DNA of 64,000 nucleotides. Origin: CAWGMT01 sp963823675. Lineage in GTDB: Bacteria > Planctomycetota > Planctomycetia > Isosphaerales > Isosphaeraceae. The DNA lies in NCBI GenBank assembly GCA_963823675.1, contig CAWGMT010000007.1:1-64000 (forward strand), given 5' to 3'. Below are positions 55,422-64,000 of the stretch, piece after piece. The notes under the pieces are model-generated. The model worked only from the letters and a program-made list of their open reading frames with translations. It was not told where the DNA came from and did not search any database. Numbering within the stretch: the stretch's first letter is position 1; the number at the start of each line of letters is the position of its first letter. A program made the translations under genes and the position numbers.

Positions 55422-58188
55422 TCAGGGCTTCGCGGCCGTTTCCTCGAGTTTCTTCGACAACGCGCCCTTGGCCTTGATTTGGTTGATAAGGGCCTTGTAG
55501 TCATTGCGCGGCCGCAGGGGGTCCAGGTCGGCGTCTAATTCGATCCAGGCGAGATCCCGATAGCCGCCATCGACCGCCTGCCGGAGCGCTTCCATGGCCT
55601 GATCGGCCAGGCGACGCGATCGCTCGGCGGCCGCTGGGCCCTTCCCGGTCGATCTGACCAGGTCGCTGGAGAGGGAACGGATACAAGCCAGATCGTACGG
55701 TTTTGCCAGGCCTTCCTTGTCGATCCGCTCAAACAACGTGAGCGCCTTCCGCGACATATCCGAAGCTTCAGGCTCCTGACCAGCCTGACGCAGTACCTGT
55801 CCCAGGTAACAATAGCCGTTGGCCAGTGAAAGTGGGTAGGTCCTCACTTCCGGGTTCTCACGCACAAGTCGCTCGAAAAGCTCGATCGACCGGCGATGGT
55901 AAGGGATCGCCTCAGCTTGCCGGTCAGTCCGCCGGTGATAGAACTCGCCGATCCAGCCCATTGTCCAGGCAAGACTGTACTGAAAGTTCAGGTCTTCAGG
56001 ATGATCGCGAACGACCCCTTCCAGAAGGTCCCGGGAATTTCCCGCCGCCTTGAAAGCCTCATCGATGCGCCCGAACTTCTCGTGGAGAGAGCCCATGTTT
56101 CTGAACACCCCAGAGAGCCGGTAGCGATAGTCGGCGACATCAGGGTGATCGCGGATCAGGCGATCGTACAGGTCGCGAGCCTCGTTGTACAACGGCATCG
56201 CCTCGGCCGCCCGCCCTGCTCGTTCCAACTGATAACCGCAGTTCATGAGCCCGGTGGCCAGTTCGTTCTGGTATTCGGGGACCTGGGGATTCTCCCTGGC
56301 GGCACGCCTGAGGATCTCGACGCTGCGCTGCATGGTCCAGAGCGCATCCGAGTCGAAACCGAGCATGTACTGCCGGTTCCCCAGGTGCCTCAGGGCTCTC
56401 GCCAGCCTGGCGGGGTAGCGGGGCTCGCCGGGGTGATCTCGGGCCAGGGCCTCGTACATCGCCACAGCTTCCTGGAAGTCCCTGGCCGACTCGGCCTGGG
56501 TGCCGACTTCGCTTTCGACAAACCCGAGGCGGTACCACGCCTCGGCTGCCTCGGCACGCACCGTCCTGTCCGAGCCGCGATCGCGGAGGAATTGCTCGTA
56601 ATACTTGCGGGCTGAATCCAGCAGGTCCTTGCGCAACGGCTGCAAGCCGGGGACGTTCAGCAGCTTGCTCTCGCTGACCTTGGTGAAGTACTCGTCGACG
56701 GCCTCGCGCGCCTTGCGGAAGTTGTCCTCGGCCCTTTGAAAATTGGCCTGGGCGAGGCGGCGCTCCCGCTCGGTGCGGGCGTTGGCCTGGCCCAGAAGCA
56801 GTGTGCCTACGGACAAGCCGGCGACTGCGATCATCAAGAGGGTCGCCGCCGCGGCGACCAGCGTGCGGTGCCGCCGGCCCCAGCGCGCCAGCCGCGCCAG
56901 CGCCGGCTCCGCGTAGGCCGTGACTGGCTCGTCGGCCAGGTAATGGCGGACCTCGTCGGCGAGGTCGCGAGCCGACGCATAGCGGTCTGCGGGCCGCTTG
57001 GCCAGCGCCTTCAGGCAAACGGCCTCCAGCGGCGGGGGCGCGGGCGGGCAGACCGACCGCGGCGGGGCCGGTGGTTCGGTCGCGACCTTGCGGAGCAACT
57101 CGGCGATTCCGTCGCCGTCAAAGGGCGGCCGTCCGGCGAGAATCTCGTAGAGGATCGCACCCAAACCATAAATGTCGGTGCGCCGGTCAACACTGTCCCA
57201 CCGCCCCTCGGCCTGCTCGGGGCTCATATAAGCCGGGGTGCCCAGCACCTGGCCCTCAACCGTCTCGCCGCGATCGGCGTCGGGCGCCAGCGCGACTGCC
57301 GGACTGAGTGTCTCCTCCGCGCGTTCCACGAGCTTCGCCAGCCCCCAGTCGAGCACGATGACTTCACCATAGTCACCCAGGACCACGTTCTGTGGCTTGA
57401 GATCGCGATGGATCACACCGCGGCTATGGGCGAAAGCGACGGCGTTACAGACCCCGAGGAAGGCCCCCAGGAGCGCCCGGAATTCGAGCGGGTCGAACTT
57501 GCCCTCCGCGCCGCAGCGGTGGAACGCCTCGATCGCCTCCGAGAGGGTGCGGCCCTTGACGAACCGCATCGTGTAAAATGGCTGGCGGCCCTCACCGGCC
57601 CGCACGAGCTCGTGGACAGGGACGATGTTGGGGTGCTCGAGCTGGCCGGTGATCTTGGCCTCTTCCAGGAAGCGGGACCAGACGACCGGATTATTCGCCT
57701 GCTCGGGCCGCAATTCCTTGAGGGCCACCTCGCGACCGAGGTCGGCGTCGCGCGCCAGCCAGACCTGGCCGATGCCTCCCCGCGCGTGGAGTCGGGTCAG
57801 CGTATAACGCTCGTGAGTTTCGGGTGTGTAGTCGAGCGTCGAGACCAGGACATGGCCCTCGTGCCGCTCAGGCCCAGCGATCGATCGACGGATCTCGGCG
57901 TCGTCAATTTGCGCCAGCGAATGCCGGACCTCATCGCCGACCACCTCGGCCAGGCTGGCGTGGACATCCTCGTCGTGACGCCGAAGCTTGCGATCGACCA
58001 ATCGTTCCACCTCGGCCCGGTCCTCGGGCGCGATCCAGCCCCGCTCCGCGAGCAGATCGGCGAGCGGTCGCTGCTTCTGGCTGGCCCAGAGGGCACAACC
58101 GTTCGACAAACTGCGTGCGCGTGATGGCGTCGGTATGCAGGGCAATCACACCGAACAGGAGATTGCGGTCGGCGAGGGTACTCTTCAT
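55422..58188 (-). CDS. Ser/Thr protein kinase with C-terminal TPR repeats (one 5' frameshift)
   Basis: The N-terminus at 58188 reads MKSTLADRNLLFGVIALHTD, a segment usual for planctomycete kinases; a shift near 58100 leads to the open frame of about 900 residues. Kinase motifs: ARGGIGQVWLARDADLGREV with the ATP-site lysine in VALKELRPE, GVIHRDLKPQNVVL, VIVLDWGLAKLVE (Trp in place of Phe in the DFG position, a frequent variant), and GTPAYMSPEQAEG. Then follow helices of the C-lobe, a membrane segment (TLVAAAATLLMIAVAGLSVG) and ten or so TPR motifs in an extracytoplasmic region. The partner ECF sigma factor lies 430 bases upstream. Kinases of this form are thought to control sigma activity. Confidence 0.9.
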
Positions 58189-58242
58189 GCGATCGCCCTC
58201 CGAAGGGGGCCTAACTTGATACTAAGCCGTGGATCCGGCTCT

Positions 58243-58471
58243 GATTATAGAAGTGTAACCAGCCGATGCTTCCGCTCCAAGGACGCCCCGGTGGCGGTCG
58301 TTGTCTTCACGCCTATCGGCGAGCCCGGCCAAACCCTCGGTGATGAACCGCTCGGCGACGCGGTGCACTTGGGACTTCGCGCAGAGACCACCCTGAGCAA
58401 TCATGGTGGGAGTCTCGCCCTGAGTTTGCCGACACGACCTAAGTGCTTGGAGCCTCTCCTTTAACTGAACG
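58243..58471 (-). pseudogene. IS630-type transposase helix-turn-helix fragment
   Basis: The minus strand reads VQLKERLQALRSCRQTQGET and continues to MIAQGGLCAKSQVHRVAERF and ITEGLAGLADRREDN. This is the layout of the N-terminal helix-turn-helix of IS630/Tc1-mariner transposases, where a GLAGLxDR block follows the recognition helix. The catalytic DDE half is missing. It sits between the kinase gene and the sigma factor gene. Confidence 0.45.
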
Positions 58472-58617
58472 TCCCAACTTCGCGCCAGGCCATTCAGGCT
58501 GCCAGTCGCCCCAGTCGTCGGGCTAGCCGGTGAAGGGCGACGGTGGTGCCTGGCAGCACGGCAAGTAAGGCGATGGCTCCCAGAACCGTCCGCAGCCGAT
58601 GGGCCCGACGGGTCGGT

Positions 58618-59211
58618 TCAGGGATCCTCGGCGTCGCTCCCCTCGAGCTGCTGCTCAACCCGATCCAGCGCCCGGGCCAGTTGCTTGCGGCGGCCCCCCG
58701 GCGTGCCTCCGAGCCGGCCGGCGATCTCGGCCCACTCGCACCCCTCGGCGCGGAGGTCGGCCAGCATCCGCTCCTCGTCGCTGAGCCGGCGGCGGTACTC
58801 ATCGAGCAGCTCCCGGCCGGCCACCAGCCGGCTGGGCGTGGGAGTCGCGGATCGCCCGTCCAGGAACGCCGGGTCGCACGGCTCGACCCGCCGATAGTCG
58901 CGGCACTCGGCGCGGTGCCGTCGTGCCTGGTTGGACAACTTGCGGCGGGTCATGGCCACCAGCAGCCGGACCAACTCGTCGGGCCGCTCCAGGTTGAACT
59001 GGCCGGCCGCCGCCCGCACGAAGAAGCTGGCCATCACCGACTGGCAGATGTCGTCGCCGTCGAAACGGCTGTACAGTCGCGGCTCCCGCAGCCGGACCCG
59101 CACCACGCGGCGCATCACCGGCCCGTAGCGCTCCAGCAGCTCGCGGGCGGCCTGCTCTTCGCCCGCACGGAGGCGGCGGATGAACTCGGCGAAAGTCGGG
59201 GACTCGCTCAT
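58618..59211 (-). CDS. ECF sigma factor paired with the kinase
   Basis: From the ATG at 59211 an intact 197-residue protein. Region 2 is AGEEQAARELLERYGPVMRR with FDGDDICQSVMASFFVRAAA and LVRLLVAMTRRKLSNQARRH; region 4 is RRRLSDEERMLADLRAEGCE and WAEIAGRLGGTPGGRRKQLA. It belongs to the ECF groups found next to Ser/Thr kinases in planctomycetes. The preferred start excludes a Pro/Gly-rich reading to 59349. The kinase gene downstream on the same strand probably controls its activity. Confidence 0.88.
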   Translation of the reverse strand: MSESPTFAEFIRRLRAGEEQAARELLERYGPVMRRVVRVRLREPRLYSRFDGDDICQSVMASFFVRAAAGQFNLERPDELVRLLVAMTRRKLSNQARRHRAECRDYRRVEPCDPAFLDGRSATPTPSRLVAGRELLDEYRRRLSDEERMLADLRAEGCEWAEIAGRLGGTPGGRRKQLARALDRVEQQLEGSDAEDP

Positions 59212-59624
59212 GATAGGCTCCCACCGGGCCGACGCTGGCTCTACACATGTTTGTACCGACGGCCCACCGCCCGGGTCCAGCGTGTCCCGCCCTGGTCCAG
59301 CCAGTCCCGCCCCGCCGGCGGCCCGTCCGGTCCGAAATTGCCGCCCCAAAAAATTCGTGTCCCCTCAGCCCCGCCGTGGTGATGGAACTTGGTGAGGAGA
59401 GAGGGCGGACGAGGAGAACGGTCGGCCTGCACAGGGGTTAGGTAACCCGGCCGCTATGATCCTCACCGTCAACCCCCTCAGGTTTGGAGCGGATCGCTCT
59501 TCCCGCGCCAGACGACTGACCGATCGAGAAGACCTCTCTCCGGAATGGGCAAACGGCCCTGATTGGAGAAAGTTGTCTCGACTGCGTAGGGACCAACTTA
59601 CACCCTTTGTCTGGAGACAGTTCG
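59212..59624. other. intergenic region between divergent genes
   Basis: About 410 bases between the sigma factor gene and the secreted protein gene. No gene is recognised on either strand; both promoters must lie here. Confidence 0.55.
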
Positions 59625-60203
59625 ATGAGTAACGTTTTCCGTACTATCACCGCTGCGATCTTCGGCCCCGCCCGCACCCGCAAAGTGCGCAAGACCACGC
59701 GCCGCGTCGGCCTCAACGTCGAAAACCTTGGGGAACGCGTCCTTTTGTCCGTCTCACCCATTCACGCCGTCGCCGTTGAGACGCCGATAGCGGACTGGCA
59801 CATCATCCCGCATGGGCCGGACGTGCCGGAGCTGCAAGGCTACACGTTCCACTTGACTTCCAGCAACGGCAAGCCCGCGCACACCCTGGTCATAACGAGC
59901 GAAACTTACATGTGGAGTGGCTCAGCCTCTTTCACGGGCACATGGTCGGGCGACGGCCCCAACGCCAAGACCGTGAGCGGGACGATGGTATTCGCGGCGA
60001 ACAGCCACACCGTTACCAGTGTTAACTTTAGCTGGACGAATGGCAGCAACGAGCAAAACAGCTTCTCTGGTAACCTTACTCCCGGCGCGCCCGCCACCTC
60101 GTACTATCTCACAGGCCAGGTCACGTCGCCTTCGGGCGGTGGCCCTGGGAGGGTCTCAGGCTATGGGTATCCGCCCCACCATGGGGTTACGGGTCATCTC
60201 TAG
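59625..60203 (+). CDS. secreted planctomycete protein with LEPR-XLL-like signal
   Basis: The ATG at 59625 gives 192 residues. After a basic start (SNVFRTITAAIFGPARTRKV) comes VGLNVENLGERVLLSVSP, a variant of the LEPR-XLL motif (usually LExLEPRxLLS) found at the N-terminus of exported planctomycete proteins. The mature part is rich in Thr, Ser and Gly with beta strands (GYTFHLTSSNGKPAHTLVIT, SASFTGTWSGDGPNAKTVSG and VTSVNFSWTNGSNEQNSFSG). No family is recognised; the fold may be an adhesive beta-sandwich on the cell surface. The frame is intact. Confidence 0.75.
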   Translation: MSNVFRTITAAIFGPARTRKVRKTTRRVGLNVENLGERVLLSVSPIHAVAVETPIADWHIIPHGPDVPELQGYTFHLTSSNGKPAHTLVITSETYMWSGSASFTGTWSGDGPNAKTVSGTMVFAANSHTVTSVNFSWTNGSNEQNSFSGNLTPGAPATSYYLTGQVTSPSGGGPGRVSGYGYPPHHGVTGHL

Positions 60204-60407
60204 GCGAACGGAAAAGTTTCGGGCAGCACCCGTGCCGGGACCACGCCATCCCGGCGCCAGCCTTCGAGCTCGCCGTTGCGTCGCGCGGCTTCCAAAGCGG
60301 TAGTCGCGCCGGCCAACGGCGGGTCGTCATCGACTGATCTTGTGATGGCGTCGGGGTCGGCCACTGCGGGGCGGAGCAAGTCCAGTTAAGGGTGCGTTAC
60401 GCCTCGC
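60204..60407. other. short intergenic region between convergent genes
   Basis: No gene and no clear terminator hairpin were identified in this 200-base gap between the secreted protein and the end of the large kinase-ATPase gene. Confidence 0.5.
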
Positions 60408-63400
60408 TCACGACCACGCTGTGATGATCATGGCGGCCATTCGACTGGGATTTTTGATTTTCTCGTGAGCCATCCAGCGAGTCGCACGATCGACCTCTTC
60501 CTGTCCCGAGGGGCCGTCCTGGAGCTCACCCAAACGACGGCGAGTTGCCGCGGCGCAAAGCCGCATATCGACGGCCTCGAAACAGACGACGGCCTCGGTG
60601 AGCAACGCCACGGCCCGGGCCGTATCGCCGCCGATCGCGGCGACGCCGCCGCGGATCAGTCGGGCGTATGCACTCGGGCACGGCATGCATTCGCGCTCCA
60701 GTTGGCGTGCAGCGCGGCGGGCGACGGCCAAGAGCGGTCGAATTCTGGCCGGCTGAGACCGACGCAGCGACACCGCCGCGGCGAGTGCGGCGCGGCGCGC
60801 AGGAAGTTCATCGACGTTCGGATGAACTGGACCCGTAGGAGCAACGACCGGCAGAGCGCCGGCCACGACTGTTCGATCAAGTTCCAGGCCGCGGCGCCAT
60901 CGCCTCGGTAAAGCGCGATCTGCACGACCGCCCAGAGCACGTCGTTGTGCTGCACGTGGTAGCCCTCACGCGACCACTGCGACATCGTTTGGCGTAGCTC
61001 GCGATCGGCCGCGTCCGGCTCGTCCGCGGCGAGCCGAACGATCGACATGATGTAGGAACTCAAGTTCATGGCGGCATACAAATCGCCCCGGGCTCGCGCC
61101 TGGTCGAGTAAGATCGGCCAGCGCCGAGTCAGCTCAGCGACGGCTCCCTGGTGGCTGAGGCCCCAAAGCGCGAAGGCGTGCGCAGTGTCGAGCTCCCAAG
61201 CGACTCCGATGCAGCCGTCCCGAAAGATAGTCTCGGCGCGGTCACATTCCAACTGGGCGACAGTCCATCGCCCTTCGAGGTAGGCGCAACTCCGCGCGCC
61301 AATGCGATCATGCCCGACGCGTAGGGATCTAGGGCGCGGCTAGCCAGCTCGCTGGCGCGGGCGAGTAGCCGCGCCGTCCTCTTGCGGTTTGAGCCGCCGG
61401 TCGATGCGGCATGCGCTGCCTCCATGGCGAGAGACCGGGCGATGCGCGATGGCTCGCCGGCGGCCAGCGAGAGGAGTAGCCCGCGCGCCTGGAAGTCAGC
61501 CCCTCGAACCGTGTCGACGACGCTCAAGCCGGCGGCGGCCGACCAGCACAGATCGATTCGGGTCAGGTCGGCTGGGGGAATATGGCTGGGATCGCGCTGC
61601 CGGTAGCCGAGGCCGCGGATCCGGAGCCGCGCCCTTTGAATGAGCAGCGAGAACAAGGCCCGACGCGGCGTGACGGGCAACGACATTCCGATTGCCTCGA
61701 GGACGGTCCGTAGCGTTGCAAGACCTTCGTCGATGTGACCGCTGATCAGGAACTGCATGGCCGCGCGGCGCTGGAGTTCGATCGCCGCGGCGGCCGGAGC
61801 GTCTTGCACCGCTGCAAGATAAGCCGCCGCTGCAAGGGCACCACGGCCGGCGTTGGCGAGCGCGTCGCCAATCCGGGAGTTGAGCTGCCGGAACGTCTGC
61901 GCCGGCGTCCCCGCCGGCTGGAGGTCCCGTGCGCGTCGATACAAGCTGGCGGCACGGTCGAAGGCAAGCGCCGCGGCAGCCTGGTCGGCGGCCCGCGCGA
62001 AGTGATCAATGGCTCGCTCAGGCTGCCCTCCTTCAAGAAAATGGACACCCAGCACCTCCGGGTCGACCGCGCCAGAGGCCTCAAGCGCGAGCGCCAGCCG
62101 GCGGTGGTGGTCGCGCTTGACTTCGGGCTCAAGCCGGGCCACAACTGTTTCGCGAATTCGGTCGTGATAAGTCTCGATCTCGCTTCGCCCGAAACCGCCG
62201 GTGCCGCGGATCAGCCGGCTAGAAGTCAACAGCACGAGCGCCACTCGTTCGTCCTCTACCAGGTCAACAGAGCGGCCGATCAACTCGACCCCGAGAGGCT
62301 TGCCACAAACGGCGACGATCTCGAGCACTCGCCGCGGCTCATCGGGGAGCCGACGGATGCGCGCCCAGAGGACATCATCCAGCGCGATGGCTGCCGAATC
62401 CGTCGAACCCGCCGAATCGGTCAGAAACGGAGGCCCAGCCTGGCTCGACCAGCTCGCCCCCGTGGCCAGGTCGTCTGATTGGGCGTACCGCACAAGCTCT
62501 GCGACGAAGTACGGATTGCCAGCCGATTCGCGGGCGATCGCGTCGACAAGCGCGTCGCGGCCCGGACCGAAAATCGCTTCACCCAGCAATCGGTTTGCCA
62601 GCAAACGGGTATCGCTGGGCTCGAGCGGTTCGACTGACAACTCGCGAACATCGAGTTGCGACGCCCGGCCCGACTCGATTCTCGTCTCCGCGCCACTCCG
62701 GCCCGCGGAACGCGCAGCGGGGAGATCGAAGATCGCGTTCAAGAACGGGCTTTTGGTCCGATCTTCGGTCCGATACGTGCCCAAGAAGAGAAGGACCGGC
62801 GCGTCGGGAGGTCGCAGCAGTTCAGCGATCAAGGCCGCACTGTCGACATCGCCCCATTGGAGGTCGTCGATCGCGAGAATTAGCGGATTACGGTCGCTCA
62901 GCCGGGCCAGCAGCTCACGCAGCGCCGCGAAGGCGCGGCGCCGCAGTTCCTGCGGGTCCGGGGCTTCGAAAGCGCGGCGCAGCGCGCAGGCACGAGCTTC
63001 GATCTGGCCAAGCGCTGGGAACGCTCGCGCAGCGCGGCCATGTCGCGTGGCAGGATGGCCGCTAGTTCCGCTCGGGAAAGTCTCCTCAGATGCCCTCCAA
63101 GCGAGTCGACCAGGCTGTCGAGGGCTTTGTAGGGAACCGACTCGCGCTCATAGCAGCGGCCGGCCAAAACAACGGCATCGGCCCTGTCGATTCGCTCGTC
63201 GAGAAAGCTCTTCAGCAATGCCGTCTTGCCGGCGCCGGAAGGACCGTGGAGGTAGAGAACGACGGTGCGGCCGCCGATCATCTCGGCCCAGGCTTGATCG
63301 AGTGCCTGCCGATGGCCCCGACGCCCGACCAAGGGCAATGCCTGATTCGGGCTCGCCGCTAAATGGAAGATTTCAACGTCTGGTTCAGAGAACCGTTTCT

Positions 63401-64000
63401 GGTCAGACACCTCTCTTTCCAGGCGGCGCATCACGTCGGGTGCGGACGGTCGCTCCTCCGGCCGTCGCCGCAGCAGGTCGGCGCATAACGCGCTCAAGTC
63501 CTGCGGGAGATCAGCAGCCAGGTCGGATGGCGCCGGCGGGTCGATTGTCTGCTTGTTCAGCAACACCGAGAGGATTTCTCCTGAGAATGGCAGGCGTCCG
63601 GTCAACGCCTCGAAGAGCATCACGCCCATGCTGTACCAATCGGCGGCAGACGAAACCGGTAAGCCGGCAGCTTGCTCGGGAGCCATATAGGCCGCGGTGC
63701 CCAGAATATGGTCCTCGGTACTGCGATGCCGGCCATCGAGTCCTTGCTCGGCGGCAAAGCCGAAATCGAGCAACACTACCCGCCCTTGGCGCGTAACGAT
63801 CACATTCGTCGGCTTGATGTCGCGGTGCAGCTTGCCCGCCGCGTGAAGCCATGAGATTCCGGTGGCGAGCTGACGAGTCGCTGCGCAACCTGATCCACCG
63901 AGCCGGTTCCGTAGGGCCCGTCGTACTGGACTGGACGTGCCCCTTTGCGACCGCGGGCGGCCCCTGGTTGATTGCGGTCGAGGCCTCAATTTCGTGACCC
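60408..64000 (-). CDS. Ser/Thr kinase-AAA ATPase-TPR signalling protein, 5' end outside the window (frameshifts)
   Basis: The gene enters from the right edge. The visible kinase part has GKLHRDIKPTNVIVTRQGRV, VLLDFGFAAEQGLD (DFG) and LGTAAYMAPEQAAGLPVSSA. An ATPase of the AAA/STAND type follows with Walker A HGPSGAGKTALLKSF (about 63230) and, after a shift near 62990, Walker B PLILAIDDLQWGDVDSAALI, then a long helical-repeat tail. Two more shifts near 61290 and 60800 interrupt the tail. The layout is that of large PknK-like regulators: the kinase may phosphorylate targets while the NTPase switches state. No output domain is seen at the C-terminus. The right edge carries another likely shift near 63900. 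Confidence 0.78.

Noticed and set aside
56736..58124. Plus-strand open frame of 462 codons opposite the kinase
   Set aside because: Antisense shadow; no family traits.
58494..58617. Small membrane protein after the sigma factor (VLGAIALLAVLPGTTVAL)
   Set aside because: Hydrophobic stretch but no start codon or ribosome site; the frame overlaps the end of the sigma gene.
62201..63796. Plus-strand open frame of 531 codons
   Set aside because: Ser/Arg-rich antisense of the kinase-AAA gene, whose Walker and kinase motifs are on the minus strand.

Overview
The window is high-GC DNA from a planctomycete, most like the Isosphaeraceae/Gemmataceae type. The signs are a secreted protein carrying a LEPR-XLL-like N-terminal motif (59625-60203), a small basic protein of the Planctomycetes/Verrucomicrobia/Chlamydiae type (42165-42365), an ECF sigma factor beside a large Ser/Thr kinase with TPRs (55422-59211), two ExbD genes after one ExbB, a BlaI/M56-peptidase pair, and many short palindromic repeats between genes. 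No rRNA, tRNA or CRISPR array was recognised.

Layout. (1) 600-12382, minus strand: an aldo/keto reductase fragment and a small secreted protein, then a three-gene operon read from 12382 downwards. The operon encodes a CHAT (caspase-like) protein with a degenerate NTPase region, a giant repeat/STAND-type NTPase/TM/pseudo-CHAT protein, and an HEXXH metalloprotease. The first two genes overlap by ATGA. This is the best candidate for an undescribed, probably conflict-related, proteolytic system. (2) 12891-26752, mostly plus strand: heavy-metal efflux, with a His-rich secreted protein, a stray HlyD-type adaptor (minus strand), a CusB/CzcB-like adaptor with an internal insertion, a CusA/CzcA-like RND pump, a UspA-cupin fusion, a putative molybdenum carrier, a small RHH-like protein, a TolC-like lipoprotein and a beta-barrel protein. 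(3) 26770-29956: a thioredoxin-like fragment, a small gene divergent from blaI across a palindromic operator candidate, blaI and a BlaR1-like M56 peptidase with C-terminal repeats. (4) 30038-43311: housekeeping genes (RlmI-like methyltransferase, response regulator, ECF sigma factor, lipoprotein, aminotransferase, FabF-like synthase), an AbrB/PIN toxin-antitoxin pair, an erythromycin esterase flanked by imperfect direct repeats, an APC permease, the small basic protein and a ZIP transporter. (5) 43349-55095, minus strand: ClC channel, Uma2-type nuclease, a collapsed vapC with its antitoxin, and a row of ExbB, ExbD, ExbD, an unknown membrane protein, a P1B-ATPase fused to an HflK-type SPFH domain, and two more SPFH proteins. 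(6) 55422-64000: kinase-TPR protein with its sigma factor, LEPR-XLL secreted protein, and a kinase-AAA regulator running off the right edge.

A caveat affects most of the annotation. Many otherwise well-conserved genes (RND pump, TolC, UspA, FabF, RlmI, BlaR1, ZIP, SPFH proteins, kinases) are interrupted by one- or two-base shifts, while others are intact over more than 3 kb. One case sits in a T7 run. I infer mostly sequencing or assembly indels rather than mass gene decay, so such genes are given as single CDS features with the breaks described. True pseudogenes are called only where material is missing.
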